Translations under genes and position numbers: made by a program
In this document: piece by piece, positions 51,338-59,576 of the stretch
Position numbering within the stretch: the stretch's first letter is position 1
How the letters are laid out: each line of letters starts with the position of its first letter
Source of the DNA: JANPJV01 sp031425695
GTDB taxonomy: Bacteria > Pseudomonadota > Gammaproteobacteria > Xanthomonadales > SZUA-5
DNA: 64,000 nucleotides
Direction: 5' to 3'
Assembly: GCA_031425695.1 (NCBI GenBank)
Contig: JANPJV010000021.1
Location: forward strand, 1 to 64,000
Notes under the pieces: model-generated
Told to the model about the DNA's origin: nothing
The model's database searches: none
What the model saw: only the letters and a program-made list of their open reading frames with translations

Positions 51338-54300
51338 ATGCGCACATTGTTCGGCCTGTTGGCCCTGATTGTTTTCGCGCCTGCGTTTGGTCAGGTGTAT
51401 CCACCGCCGAACGCACCACCTGCGTCGTCTGGGGCCCAGCCTTCCTTGCCGCCGCGATCGATCGAGGTGCCGGCCGCAGAGGTTCCGGACGTCCTGTCGG
51501 TCTGTCCTTCGGCGCAGAATCCCTTCCTGAACTGCGGCTTCGAAACCGGGGATTTTACCAGCTGGGTTGCGGTCGATATCGCCGGGCCATTCTTTGGCCT
51601 TTCCGTCCAGGGTCCTGGCGTATCGCCTGGATTCGGCTTTTTTGCGACGACCCCCACGCAGGGCACGCAAGTCGCTGCACACGGCTTCGACGGCGGCGGG
51701 CCGGGTAACATCCTGATTGCCCAGGACCTGACCCTGCCGGCCGGTACCACCGCAGTGGTCTTCGACTACCGCGCAGCCTGGGATATGCAGAACTTCGGCG
51801 GCTCGACCCTCCCGCGCACTTTCCGGGTTGAGATCCAGCCAAGTGGTGGCGGTGCGCCGCTGCAGAGCACTACTTTGCTGACAGCGCCGCCGGGAACGTT
51901 TAACCCAGACACCGGTCCGCTGGTCGGCTCGGTGAGCGTGACGCCATTTGCTGGCATGGCCGTTCGTGTCGCTTTCATTTCCAATATCCCGGAAAACTTC
52001 ACAGGTCCCGGCTTTTTCCAGCTGGACAATGTGCGCACCGACTTCGTCGTGGGCGGCGTGGCTGAAGACGGTGACGTGACCCTCACCGCGCCGTTCATCA
52101 TCAACAGCTACTCGACCATCGCGAACGCTGGCGGTGTTGCTGCCGGCAGCACGACCTTCGACGTAGCCAGCGCCGCGGCGCTAGCATTGCCGCCGTGCGG
52201 AGCGGGCTGCGCGAATTCCGGCGCGACCGGTGCCAATGGTTTTGGCACTCCATTGGAGGCCAATGACCTGCTGATGATCTACCAGCCCCAGGAACTGGCT
52301 GGCACCATCACGGTCGCCAACGATCCCACCTTCGGTACCGTGGTCGGCGCCGGATACGGGCAGGCGGGGTTGTACGAGTTCGTCTATGTCGGCTCGGTCG
52401 CCGGCAACACCGTCACCATCGATACCTCTGCAGCCGGCGGCAACTGTACGGGGCTCAAGAAATCTTACGATTCCGGCGCGATGGTCATCCGCGTGCCGCA
52501 GTTGCGCAACCTGGTGATCAGCTCTGGGGGTGTCCTGACCGCTCCAGCCTGGAATGGAGCGACTGGCGGTGTCGTCGTCGCCGACGTCCGTCCTGGCTTG
52601 GGCGCCAACTTTGCCGATGGCAACGTAGTCATCAATGGCACCGGTCGCATCGACGTTTCTGCGCTTGGGTTCCGCGGTGGCGTCATCGACAACGTGACCT
52701 CGAATGCCATTGATCCCTACGTGGCTAACGACTGCGCCCTGGGCGGCCGCAAGGGCGAAAGCATTCTCGGTTTTGCCGGCACCAACAATGGCGGCGTCTG
52801 CGGTTCTACCGCGGACAACAATGAGACCGGCGTGTATGACGCGACAGTGCAGCCGGGTTCCGGCGCATTTAACCGCGGCGCGATTGCCAACGGCGGCGGC
52901 GGCGGCAATGCGCACAATGCTGGCGGCGGTGGTGGTGCTAACGGTGGCGTACTGGCGTCTTGGACTGGTGCAGGCAATCCCGCGGCGGGCTTCGTGGCTG
53001 CCTGGAATCGTGACAACAATACTGCCGATCCATCCGATGCTCCAACGGTCACAGCCGCCAGCACCAGTTCGGGCGGTGGCAGAGGCGGGTATACGTTTGC
53101 AACAGCCGATCTTGATCCCGGATTGTTGTCACCCGGTTGCCTCGCATTCAACGACGGCTGCAACGGTGGCCAGAATTGGGGCGGTGATTCCCGTCGCAAC
53201 CGTGGCGGACTCGGTGCGCGCCCGTTGGATCCGCGTCCGATCGGCACCGATACGGTCGACCGCCTATACTTTGGTGGTGGCGGTGGTGCCGGTGACGGCA
53301 ACAACAATGCAAATGCCAACGGCGCCAGCGGTGGCGGCGTGGTCTACCTCATCGCCCAGCGTCTGGTGACCGACAATGGCGGTCCGACATCACTCATCCG
53401 CGCCAATGGCGCAACGGCTCCCAATACCGTCGGCGGCGGCAACGATGCCCCGGGCGGCGGTGGTGCCGGCGGCAGCGTGGTGTTGCTGATCGCAAACGAA
53501 ATCGAAAACCAGATCGGCATCGATGCAGTGGGTGGCAACGGCGGCAACCAGGTCATCGGAGGCAATGAATCCGAAGGGCCGGGCGGTGGCGGCGGTGGCG
53601 GCGTAATCGCGGTCAGCCTCGGCTTCGGCATTCCTCAGAACAGCGTGGGCGGCGGCGCCAACGGCATTACCAACAGCGCCGGCGTCAATCCGCAATTCCC
53701 GCCGAACGGCGCGACCTCAGGCGGCGTCGGCACCATCACCACGGCTCCCGCCCGCAACAGTGAGCCGCTGCTGTGCATGCAGACCACTTCCGGCGCGTTC
53801 ACCACGCCCGTCACCAATGGATACTTCAAGGCGACGCGCCAGAACGGAGCGCTCAAGGTCGATTTCGCGACGAGCGCCGAAGTCGGAAATCTCGGCTTCC
53901 AACTGCATGGCGAACGCGGCGGAGTGCGTACCCCGATCGGTACCATGATTGCCAGCCGCGTGATCGATTCGGCGTTGGCGCAGGATTACAGCGTGAACGT
54001 TGCCGATAGCGGTTATGACCGGCTTTACCTGGCCGACATCGGCATCACCGGCAAGCAGGCGTTACGCGGTCCGTTCGAGGTCGACGTTGCCTATGGTTCG
54101 CCGGCTCAGGCGCCACTGTACAACTGGTCGACTGCGCGCAACGAGCTCACGCAATACCTGACCCAGCGGGGTGGCAGTGCCCAGTCGGCCTACCTGCGCG
54201 TTGCCGAGCGCGGCATGCAACGGGTCAGCCACGAGGCCTTGGTGGCAGCAGGAATCGACCTGTCTGGAACTCCGGCAGCGGAGCTCGCGGTCATTGGACG

Positions 54301-56275
54301 CGCGGGCCCGGTGAAGCGGCTCGTACGCGGCAACGCCGTTTTCGGCGCCGGATCGGTCATCGAGTTCTACGGCGATCCGACCCCCGACCTTTACGCGCGC
54401 ACGGAGACCTATGTGCTCCGTCGTGATGCCGCGGCGGCGCGCGAAATGCCGAGCGTCCGTCCTCCGTCCCTGCCTGCCGGCAGCGTCGCCAGTCAGGTGG
54501 CCAAGGTAAAGGTCGCTCCGCAGAGCAATTACAGTTTCTCCTCACCCATCGGCGATCCCTGGTACGCGTCACGAATCATCGCCAATAGCGGTCCAGGCGC
54601 GGCTGATTTTGCGATCGATGCCAGTGGAGCGGTGTCAGCCAGCGGCGTGCTGCGCGTCAGTCTCTGGGGTGGTCTCGATTTTCCAGATGGGGCCCTGCCG
54701 GATCACCATGTGCGTGTGCTGCTGAATGGTGCCGTCGTTGCGACGCGCCGGTTCGACGGGCTCACGCCCTGGAATTTCGAGATCCCGGTGTCGAACATTG
54801 TGGCTGGCGGCAACACGCTGCGCATCGAGTTGCCGCGTGATACCGGTAACGCTGCGGACCTCGTGCACCTGGAATCGATTGAGCTTGAGTTCCCGAAGGT
54901 TCCCGCAATCACCGGCGGGCGCCTGTTTACGGACGGGCTGCGCTCGACCGACAGCGTCAGTGACGGCATCTTTGCCGATGGCAGCGGCGATGCGCCGGTT
55001 GGGCTGCCGGTGGGCTCGATAGCCCGTGTGACCGTACCCGGGCTCGGTACGACCACCCGTGCGTTCCGCATCGACGGCGACAGTCCGACCGAGTTGCAGC
55101 TCTCGCCCAATCGCGCGATCCCGGCAGCTTCTATCAGTGCAGCGAGCGAATTGTGGGTCTCGGATGCAGCGGCGATGTTCGCGCCGACGCTGGCGCCGGC
55201 ACCGCAGCCTGTCAGTTTCCCCTCTGAAGATGCCAGCTACTGGGTCCTTACCCATGGCCTGTTCCAGTCCGATCTCGGTGCATTGTTGGCGCACCGTCAG
55301 TCACAGGGGCTGGATACCGCCATGGTGGATGTCGAGCAGATCTATCTGGCCTACAGCGGCGGCAACCCTGATCCGCGTGCGATCTCCCGTTTCATCAGCG
55401 AGCACGCGGCTCCACTGGGTGCGCGGTACTTGGTGCTGGTCGGCGGCGATACCAGTGATGCGCCCGGCTATTTGAATTCGGGCTCGATCAGCTTCCTGCC
55501 GGCGCCGTACGCACGCACCAATGAGATCGTCGCTTACGCACCGGCAGATCCGCTCTACGGCGACCTCACCGGTGATTCGATCCCCGAGATCGCGGTGGGC
55601 CGCCTGCCGGTTCGTACCCACGCCGAAGCGCTCGAAGCGGTTCGCAAGATCATCGCCTACGAGACACAGCCGGCAACCTCGCGAATGATGCTGGTCGCTG
55701 GCGCACAGGACACCAACCAGCAGCTCAACTTCGCGCAGGCCGCGACAAATCTCGGATCGGCGATGCCATCCGTTTGGGATCTGACTGAGGTGTATTCAGA
55801 CGCGCTCGGCACGCCAGCGGCTCAGGCCGCAATCGTGAGCGGATTCAACGCCGGACAGAGCCTGATCAGTTACACCGGCCACTCGAGCCCGACGCGCTGG
55901 GGCTTCGAGCAGCTGCTGAACAGTGCTCAGATTGGTTCCCTGCCGGAAAATGGCAACCAGCCAATCGTCATGCAGTTCGGTTGCTGGACGACGTACTTTG
56001 TGTCCCCCACCGCGAACACCATGGGGCATGCATTGATGCTGAGTCCGCTGCGTGGTGCGTCGGCAGTCCTTGGATCCACGGTTTTGCTCGATCAGCCGAG
56101 CCACGACGCCATGGCGGCTGCGATCGCCGGACGCCTCACGCCAGGGACCCGCCTTGGGGATGCCGTGCAGGGCGCCAAACGCCAGATCGCCAACGACACG
56201 CAAAACGTGCTGGGCGGGATGGAAGTGTTCGTCGGCATCAGCCTGCTTGGAGATCCGGCCCAGCCGATTCGCTGA
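51338..56275 (+). CDS. Very large secreted gingipain-like cysteine peptidase (peptidase C25) with glycine-rich region
   Basis: ATG 51338 (GAAGAG upstream) gives 1645 residues with a signal peptide (MRTLFGLLALIVFAPAFGQ). Residues ~60-245 start NPFLNCGFETGDFTSW and look like a carbohydrate-binding beta-sandwich. Residues ~515-790 are glycine/asparagine-rich (NGGGGGNAHNAGGGGGANGG). A domain near 820-900 (NGYFKATRQNGALKVDFATSAEV) precedes the C-terminal C25 domain (~1295-1645). There, SYTGHSSPTRW has His1515 and MQFGCWTTYF has Cys1549, spaced as in gingipains, and QPSHDAMAAAI follows. The catalytic pair is intact. The protein ends LLGDPAQPIR immediately after the domain, without a T9SS, PEP-CTERM or LPXTG signal. 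Secreted protease or processing enzyme of the cell surface. A 182-base gap upstream has only a weak promoter candidate. Confidence 0.85.
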   Translation: MRTLFGLLALIVFAPAFGQVYPPPNAPPASSGAQPSLPPRSIEVPAAEVPDVLSVCPSAQNPFLNCGFETGDFTSWVAVDIAGPFFGLSVQGPGVSPGFGFFATTPTQGTQVAAHGFDGGGPGNILIAQDLTLPAGTTAVVFDYRAAWDMQNFGGSTLPRTFRVEIQPSGGGAPLQSTTLLTAPPGTFNPDTGPLVGSVSVTPFAGMAVRVAFISNIPENFTGPGFFQLDNVRTDFVVGGVAEDGDVTLTAPFIINSYSTIANAGGVAAGSTTFDVASAAALALPPCGAGCANSGATGANGFGTPLEANDLLMIYQPQELAGTITVANDPTFGTVVGAGYGQAGLYEFVYVGSVAGNTVTIDTSAAGGNCTGLKKSYDSGAMVIRVPQLRNLVISSGGVLTAPAWNGATGGVVVADVRPGLGANFADGNVVINGTGRIDVSALGFRGGVIDNVTSNAIDPYVANDCALGGRKGESILGFAGTNNGGVCGSTADNNETGVYDATVQPGSGAFNRGAIANGGGGGNAHNAGGGGGANGGVLASWTGAGNPAAGFVAAWNRDNNTADPSDAPTVTAASTSSGGGRGGYTFATADLDPGLLSPGCLAFNDGCNGGQNWGGDSRRNRGGLGARPLDPRPIGTDTVDRLYFGGGGGAGDGNNNANANGASGGGVVYLIAQRLVTDNGGPTSLIRANGATAPNTVGGGNDAPGGGGAGGSVVLLIANEIENQIGIDAVGGNGGNQVIGGNESEGPGGGGGGGVIAVSLGFGIPQNSVGGGANGITNSAGVNPQFPPNGATSGGVGTITTAPARNSEPLLCMQTTSGAFTTPVTNGYFKATRQNGALKVDFATSAEVGNLGFQLHGERGGVRTPIGTMIASRVIDSALAQDYSVNVADSGYDRLYLADIGITGKQALRGPFEVDVAYGSPAQAPLYNWSTARNELTQYLTQRGGSAQSAYLRVAERGMQRVSHEALVAAGIDLSGTPAAELAVIGRAGPVKRLVRGNAVFGAGSVIEFYGDPTPDLYARTETYVLRRDAAAAREMPSVRPPSLPAGSVASQVAKVKVAPQSNYSFSSPIGDPWYASRIIANSGPGAADFAIDASGAVSASGVLRVSLWGGLDFPDGALPDHHVRVLLNGAVVATRRFDGLTPWNFEIPVSNIVAGGNTLRIELPRDTGNAADLVHLESIELEFPKVPAITGGRLFTDGLRSTDSVSDGIFADGSGDAPVGLPVGSIARVTVPGLGTTTRAFRIDGDSPTELQLSPNRAIPAASISAASELWVSDAAAMFAPTLAPAPQPVSFPSEDASYWVLTHGLFQSDLGALLAHRQSQGLDTAMVDVEQIYLAYSGGNPDPRAISRFISEHAAPLGARYLVLVGGDTSDAPGYLNSGSISFLPAPYARTNEIVAYAPADPLYGDLTGDSIPEIAVGRLPVRTHAEALEAVRKIIAYETQPATSRMMLVAGAQDTNQQLNFAQAATNLGSAMPSVWDLTEVYSDALGTPAAQAAIVSGFNAGQSLISYTGHSSPTRWGFEQLLNSAQIGSLPENGNQPIVMQFGCWTTYFVSPTANTMGHALMLSPLRGASAVLGSTVLLDQPSHDAMAAAIAGRLTPGTRLGDAVQGAKRQIANDTQNVLGGMEVFVGISLLGDPAQPIR

Positions 56276-56293
56276 TACAGTTCCACGCAAGTC

Positions 56294-56329
56294 AAAGAGG
56301 GCGGCGCGCAAGCGCCGCCCTCTTTTTTT
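56294..56329 (+). terminator. Rho-independent terminator after the C25 peptidase gene
   Basis: A perfect 12-bp stem, arms AGAGGGCGGCGC (56296-56307) and GCGCCGCCCTCT (56312-56323), has a GCAA tetraloop (a GNRA-type loop) and a run of seven T residues (56323-56329). The stem can be extended by A-T pairs. It lies 20 bases after the peptidase stop. Confidence 0.95.
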
Positions 56330-56511
56330 GGCAGAGCAGCCGAGCGGCCCAAGACGAATCCCGGGGCCGGCAGCAATGGTCTGCAGCGCCGGACGCGGCA
56401 ACGCGCTGTGCCCCGGTCCTCCGAGATGCAGTCGCTTTGTTATCCTGAGGCGTGGGCCTTGGCTGCGATGCCAGCGTCTACGCCCGACCTCAACCTGCCC
56501 GACGGAGCCCC

Positions 56512-57618
56512 ATGCTCGTACCGTTCAACGACCTCCGCCGGGCATTTGATCGACAGCAACCGGCGCTGGAGGCCGCGGCGCTCGCCGTTCTTCGCAGCGG
56601 TTGGTATGTGATGGGCGAAAAGGGGCGCACTTTCGAGCACGATTTTGCGAGTTGGTGCGGGGTGGCGGACTGCATCGGCGTCGCCAACGGAACCGATGCC
56701 CTGCAATTGGCGCTGAGCGCGGTCGATGCCGGACCGGGCAAGTCGGTGGCGTGTGTCGCCAACGCTGGCTCGTACGCTCCAATAGCCATCTTTGCCGCTG
56801 GCGCGCAGCCACGGTTCGTCGACATCGATGAGGAGCGACTGTTGATCGATGTTGACGCCGCACTCGCCGCACTGGACGAGCGACCCGCAGCGCTCATCAT
56901 CACCCATCTGTACGGGCGGCTTGCGCCGGTAGAGCGCATTTGCGAACGAGCGGCGGAGCTCGGCATTCCCGTGATCGAAGACTGCGCGCAGGCGCACGGC
57001 GCAGAACGTGCCGGCCGCAAAGCCGGGAGCTTCGGCTCGATTGCTTGCTTCAGTTTCTATCCGACCAAGAACCTGGGCGCGCTCGGCGATGGTGGTGCTT
57101 GCGTCACCAATGACCCAGAACTGGCAGCGCGATTGGCGCAATTGAAGCAGTACGGGTGGACCGAGAAGTACCGTATTGGCCGCGCAGGCGGTCGCAATTC
57201 CCGCCTGGACGAATTGCAGGCAGCCCTGCTTTCCTGCCGCTTGCCGCACCTGGCCGATGACAATCGGCGGCGTCGCGAGATTGCTCGACGTTACCTCGCC
57301 GGGATCCGTCATCCACTGGTGAACCTGTGCGCTCTCGACGATGCCGATGTCGCCCACCTTTTCGTCATCCGCTGCCCGCTGCGCGCGCAGTTGATCGCCC
57401 ACCTGCGCAGCCGCGGCATCGGCTGTGATGTGCACTACCCGATCCCCGATCACCAGCAGCCGGCCTGGGTTGGTCTCTGGCCTGATTGCCGGTTGCCGGT
57501 AACCGAGCGCGCGGCTGCCGAGGTGCTTTCGCTGCCTTGCTTCCCGGAATTGACCGATGCCGAGGTCGACGAGGTCATCGAGGCAGTCAACGCCTTTCCG
57601 GGCGACGCCGGGGCATGA
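56512..57618 (+). CDS. DegT/DnrJ/EryC1 sugar aminotransferase
   Basis: ATG 56512 (GACGGAG just upstream) gives 368 residues. VANGTDALQLALSAVDAGPGKSVACVANAGSY, VIEDCAQAHGAERAGRKAGSFGSIACFSFYPTKNLGALGDGGACVT (PLP lysine Lys186), GRNSRLDELQAALLSCRL and GIGCDVHYPIPDH are the family motifs. It follows a strong terminator, so it starts a new transcription unit. With the WxcM-like fusion two genes downstream it fits the later steps of dTDP-3-acylamino-3,6-dideoxyhexose synthesis. Homologous to, but diverged from, the aminotransferase at 18303. Confidence 0.9.
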   Translation: MLVPFNDLRRAFDRQQPALEAAALAVLRSGWYVMGEKGRTFEHDFASWCGVADCIGVANGTDALQLALSAVDAGPGKSVACVANAGSYAPIAIFAAGAQPRFVDIDEERLLIDVDAALAALDERPAALIITHLYGRLAPVERICERAAELGIPVIEDCAQAHGAERAGRKAGSFGSIACFSFYPTKNLGALGDGGACVTNDPELAARLAQLKQYGWTEKYRIGRAGGRNSRLDELQAALLSCRLPHLADDNRRRREIARRYLAGIRHPLVNLCALDDADVAHLFVIRCPLRAQLIAHLRSRGIGCDVHYPIPDHQQPAWVGLWPDCRLPVTERAAAEVLSLPCFPELTDAEVDEVIEAVNAFPGDAGA

Positions 57619-58544
57619 AGTTTGCGCTGATCATTCCGGTCTATCGCAATGAGCAGAACCTGGCTGAGCTGCTCCCGGCGGTTGCCGCGATTGCGGCAGC
57701 AACGCCAGGCGAGTTCGAATGTGTGTTCGTGGTCGACGGCAGTCCGGACGGGTGCTGGGAGAAGCTCAATGGAGCGCTCGGCGGGGCAGGCTTTCGTTCC
57801 AGGCTGCTGCTGCTGTCGCGCAATTTCGGTTCGTTTGCCGCAATCCGCGCGGGCCTGAGGGCAGTGTCGGCGGACTATTACGCCATGATGGCGGCCGATC
57901 TGCAGGAGCCGCCGGAACTGATCCTCGGCTTTTTCGAACGTTTGCGAACGAACGCGGTCGACGTCGTCATCGGTTGTCGTGACGGACGCGAGGATCCGCT
58001 GCCCTCCAAGTTCGCAGCCAACCTGTTTTGGTCGCTGTATCGGCGGCTGGTGCAACCCGAGATGCCGGTCGGCGGATTTGATCTGTTCGGTTGCAACGTG
58101 GCGTTCCGCGACCACTTGTTGACCCTGACCGAAGTGCGCAGCGCGCTGGTCGGGCAGGTGCTATGGCTCGGCTTCCGCCGCGAGCAGATTCCCTATCAGC
58201 GGCGGCGCCGCGAGCTAGGCCGCAGTGCCTGGACTTTCTCCAAGAAGCTGAGTTATTTGCAGGACAGCATTTTCGCTTTCACCGATCTTCCCATCCGCAT
58301 GCTGCTGGCCTGCGGCATGCTCGGAATCGCGGTCTCGCTGCTGATGGGCGGCATGGTGGTCGCGGCGCGCATCAGCGGGGCGATCGATGTCCCCGGCTAT
58401 GCGGCCACTGTGCTGGTGATCCTCTTCTTCGCGGCGGTCAACTTGTTCGGGCTCGGCGTCGTCGGTTCCTATGCATGGCGCGCCTATGAAAACACCAAGC
58501 ACCGCCCTGAGTCGGTGGTCTTGAGCACCAGGAGCTTCCCGTGA
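57615..58544 (+). CDS. GtrB/DPM1-like membrane glycosyltransferase
   Basis: ATG 57615 (ATGA overlap) gives 309 residues. FALIIPVYRNEQNLAELL, FECVFVVDGSPDGCW, LLLLSRNFGSFAAIRAGLRAV, YYAMMAADLQEPPELIL, VVIGCRDGREDPLPSKFAAN, GGFDLFGCNV and RRRELGRSAWTFSKKLSYLQDSIFAFTDLPIR match polyprenyl-phosphate glycosyltransferases. Two C-terminal membrane helices end in VVGSYAWRAYENTKHRP. It would charge undecaprenyl phosphate with a sugar, perhaps the 3-acylamino-deoxyhexose made by its flanking genes. Confidence 0.87.
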   Translation: MKFALIIPVYRNEQNLAELLPAVAAIAAATPGEFECVFVVDGSPDGCWEKLNGALGGAGFRSRLLLLSRNFGSFAAIRAGLRAVSADYYAMMAADLQEPPELILGFFERLRTNAVDVVIGCRDGREDPLPSKFAANLFWSLYRRLVQPEMPVGGFDLFGCNVAFRDHLLTLTEVRSALVGQVLWLGFRREQIPYQRRRRELGRSAWTFSKKLSYLQDSIFAFTDLPIRMLLACGMLGIAVSLLMGGMVVAARISGAIDVPGYAATVLVILFFAAVNLFGLGVVGSYAWRAYENTKHRPESVVLSTRSFP

Positions 58545-59497
58545 GTGACACCAAGCCTGCGGCCGGCTTCTACGTCCATCCGCAGGGCCTCTGCGAGTCT
58601 TCCCAAGTAGGCGCCGGTTCGCGCATCTGGGCCTTCGCCCATGTGCTGCCCGGCGCGCGGATTGGCCGCGAATGCAATATCTGCGACCAGGTCTTCATCG
58701 AGAATGACGTGGTGCTTGGCGATCGCGTCACCGTGAAATGTGGGGTGCAGCTATGGGATGGGCTGCGAATCGCGGACGATGTTTTCATCGGACCGAATGC
58801 CACCTTCACCAACGATCGCTTCCCACGCAGCAAGCAGTACCCGCAGGCCTTCCCGACCACGGAAGTTGGCAAGGGGGCTTCGATCGGCGCGAACGCGACC
58901 ATCCTCCCGGGCTTGAAGATCGGGGCGGGCGCGATGGTCGGCGCCGGGGCGGTGGTGCTGAACGATGTTCCGGCGCTGGCGATCGTGGTCGGCAACCCGG
59001 CGAAAATCGTCGGCTACGTCGGCACGCTCAAGGCACCGGAAGGCGCGCGGCCAGCGATGATTCCCACCCAGCCCGGGTCGTATCCCACCCAGATACCGGG
59101 TGTCAGCCTGCATCGCTTGCCCCAGTTCCAGGACATGCGTGGACGGCTGTGTGTCGGCGAGTTCGACCAGAACGTCCCGTTCCCGGTCGAACGGTTCTTC
59201 ATGGTCTACGGCGTTCCCAGTGCGGAAGTCCGTGGCGAACATGCGCACCGGCGCTGCCACCAGTTTCTGATCGCTGCGCGTGGCTCCTTGAGCGTGGTCG
59301 CCGACAACGGCCATGCGCGTGAAGAATTTCTGCTCGACGATCCTTCCCTCGCCGTGCACCTGCCGCCCGGCATCTGGGGCGTCCAGTACCGCTATTCGAC
59401 GGATGCACTGCTGCTGGTGTTCGCCAGTCATCACTACGACGCCAACGATTACATCCGCGACTACAGCCAGTTTCTGAGCGAGCTGGCAGCCACTTGA
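58541..59497 (+). CDS. wxcM: WxcM-like acetyltransferase / 3,4-ketoisomerase fusion
   Basis: GTG 58541 (GTGA overlap) gives 318 residues and two domains. Residues ~10-165 are a hexapeptide beta-helix acyltransferase (SQVGAGSRIWAFAHVLPGARIGRECNICDQVFIENDVVLGDRVTVKCGVQLW; IGPNATFTNDRFPRSKQYP; IGAGAMVGAGAVVLNDVPALAIVVGNPAKIVG). Residues ~185-315 are an FdtA-like cupin (FFMVYGVPSAEVRGEHAHRRCHQF, with the His pair 234/236 intact; ANDYIRDYSQFL). This architecture is that of Xanthomonas WxcM, which works in dTDP-Fuc3NAc synthesis. Together with the aminotransferase at 56512 it makes a complete isomerase-aminotransferase-acetyltransferase set. Confidence 0.92.
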   Translation: MSDTKPAAGFYVHPQGLCESSQVGAGSRIWAFAHVLPGARIGRECNICDQVFIENDVVLGDRVTVKCGVQLWDGLRIADDVFIGPNATFTNDRFPRSKQYPQAFPTTEVGKGASIGANATILPGLKIGAGAMVGAGAVVLNDVPALAIVVGNPAKIVGYVGTLKAPEGARPAMIPTQPGSYPTQIPGVSLHRLPQFQDMRGRLCVGEFDQNVPFPVERFFMVYGVPSAEVRGEHAHRRCHQFLIAARGSLSVVADNGHAREEFLLDDPSLAVHLPPGIWGVQYRYSTDALLLVFASHHYDANDYIRDYSQFLSELAAT

Positions 59498-59576
59498 TCA
59501 CGCCGCGGCGCTGTTGACGAGCGCATGCACGGGCTCGGCCGAGTGCGCAAAACTCGTCAGCCAGTAGACTCATCGA

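Noticed and set aside
59514..59570. TTGACG and TAGACT before mutL as a promoter
   Set aside because: The boxes are about 45 bases apart, far from the usual 16-18.
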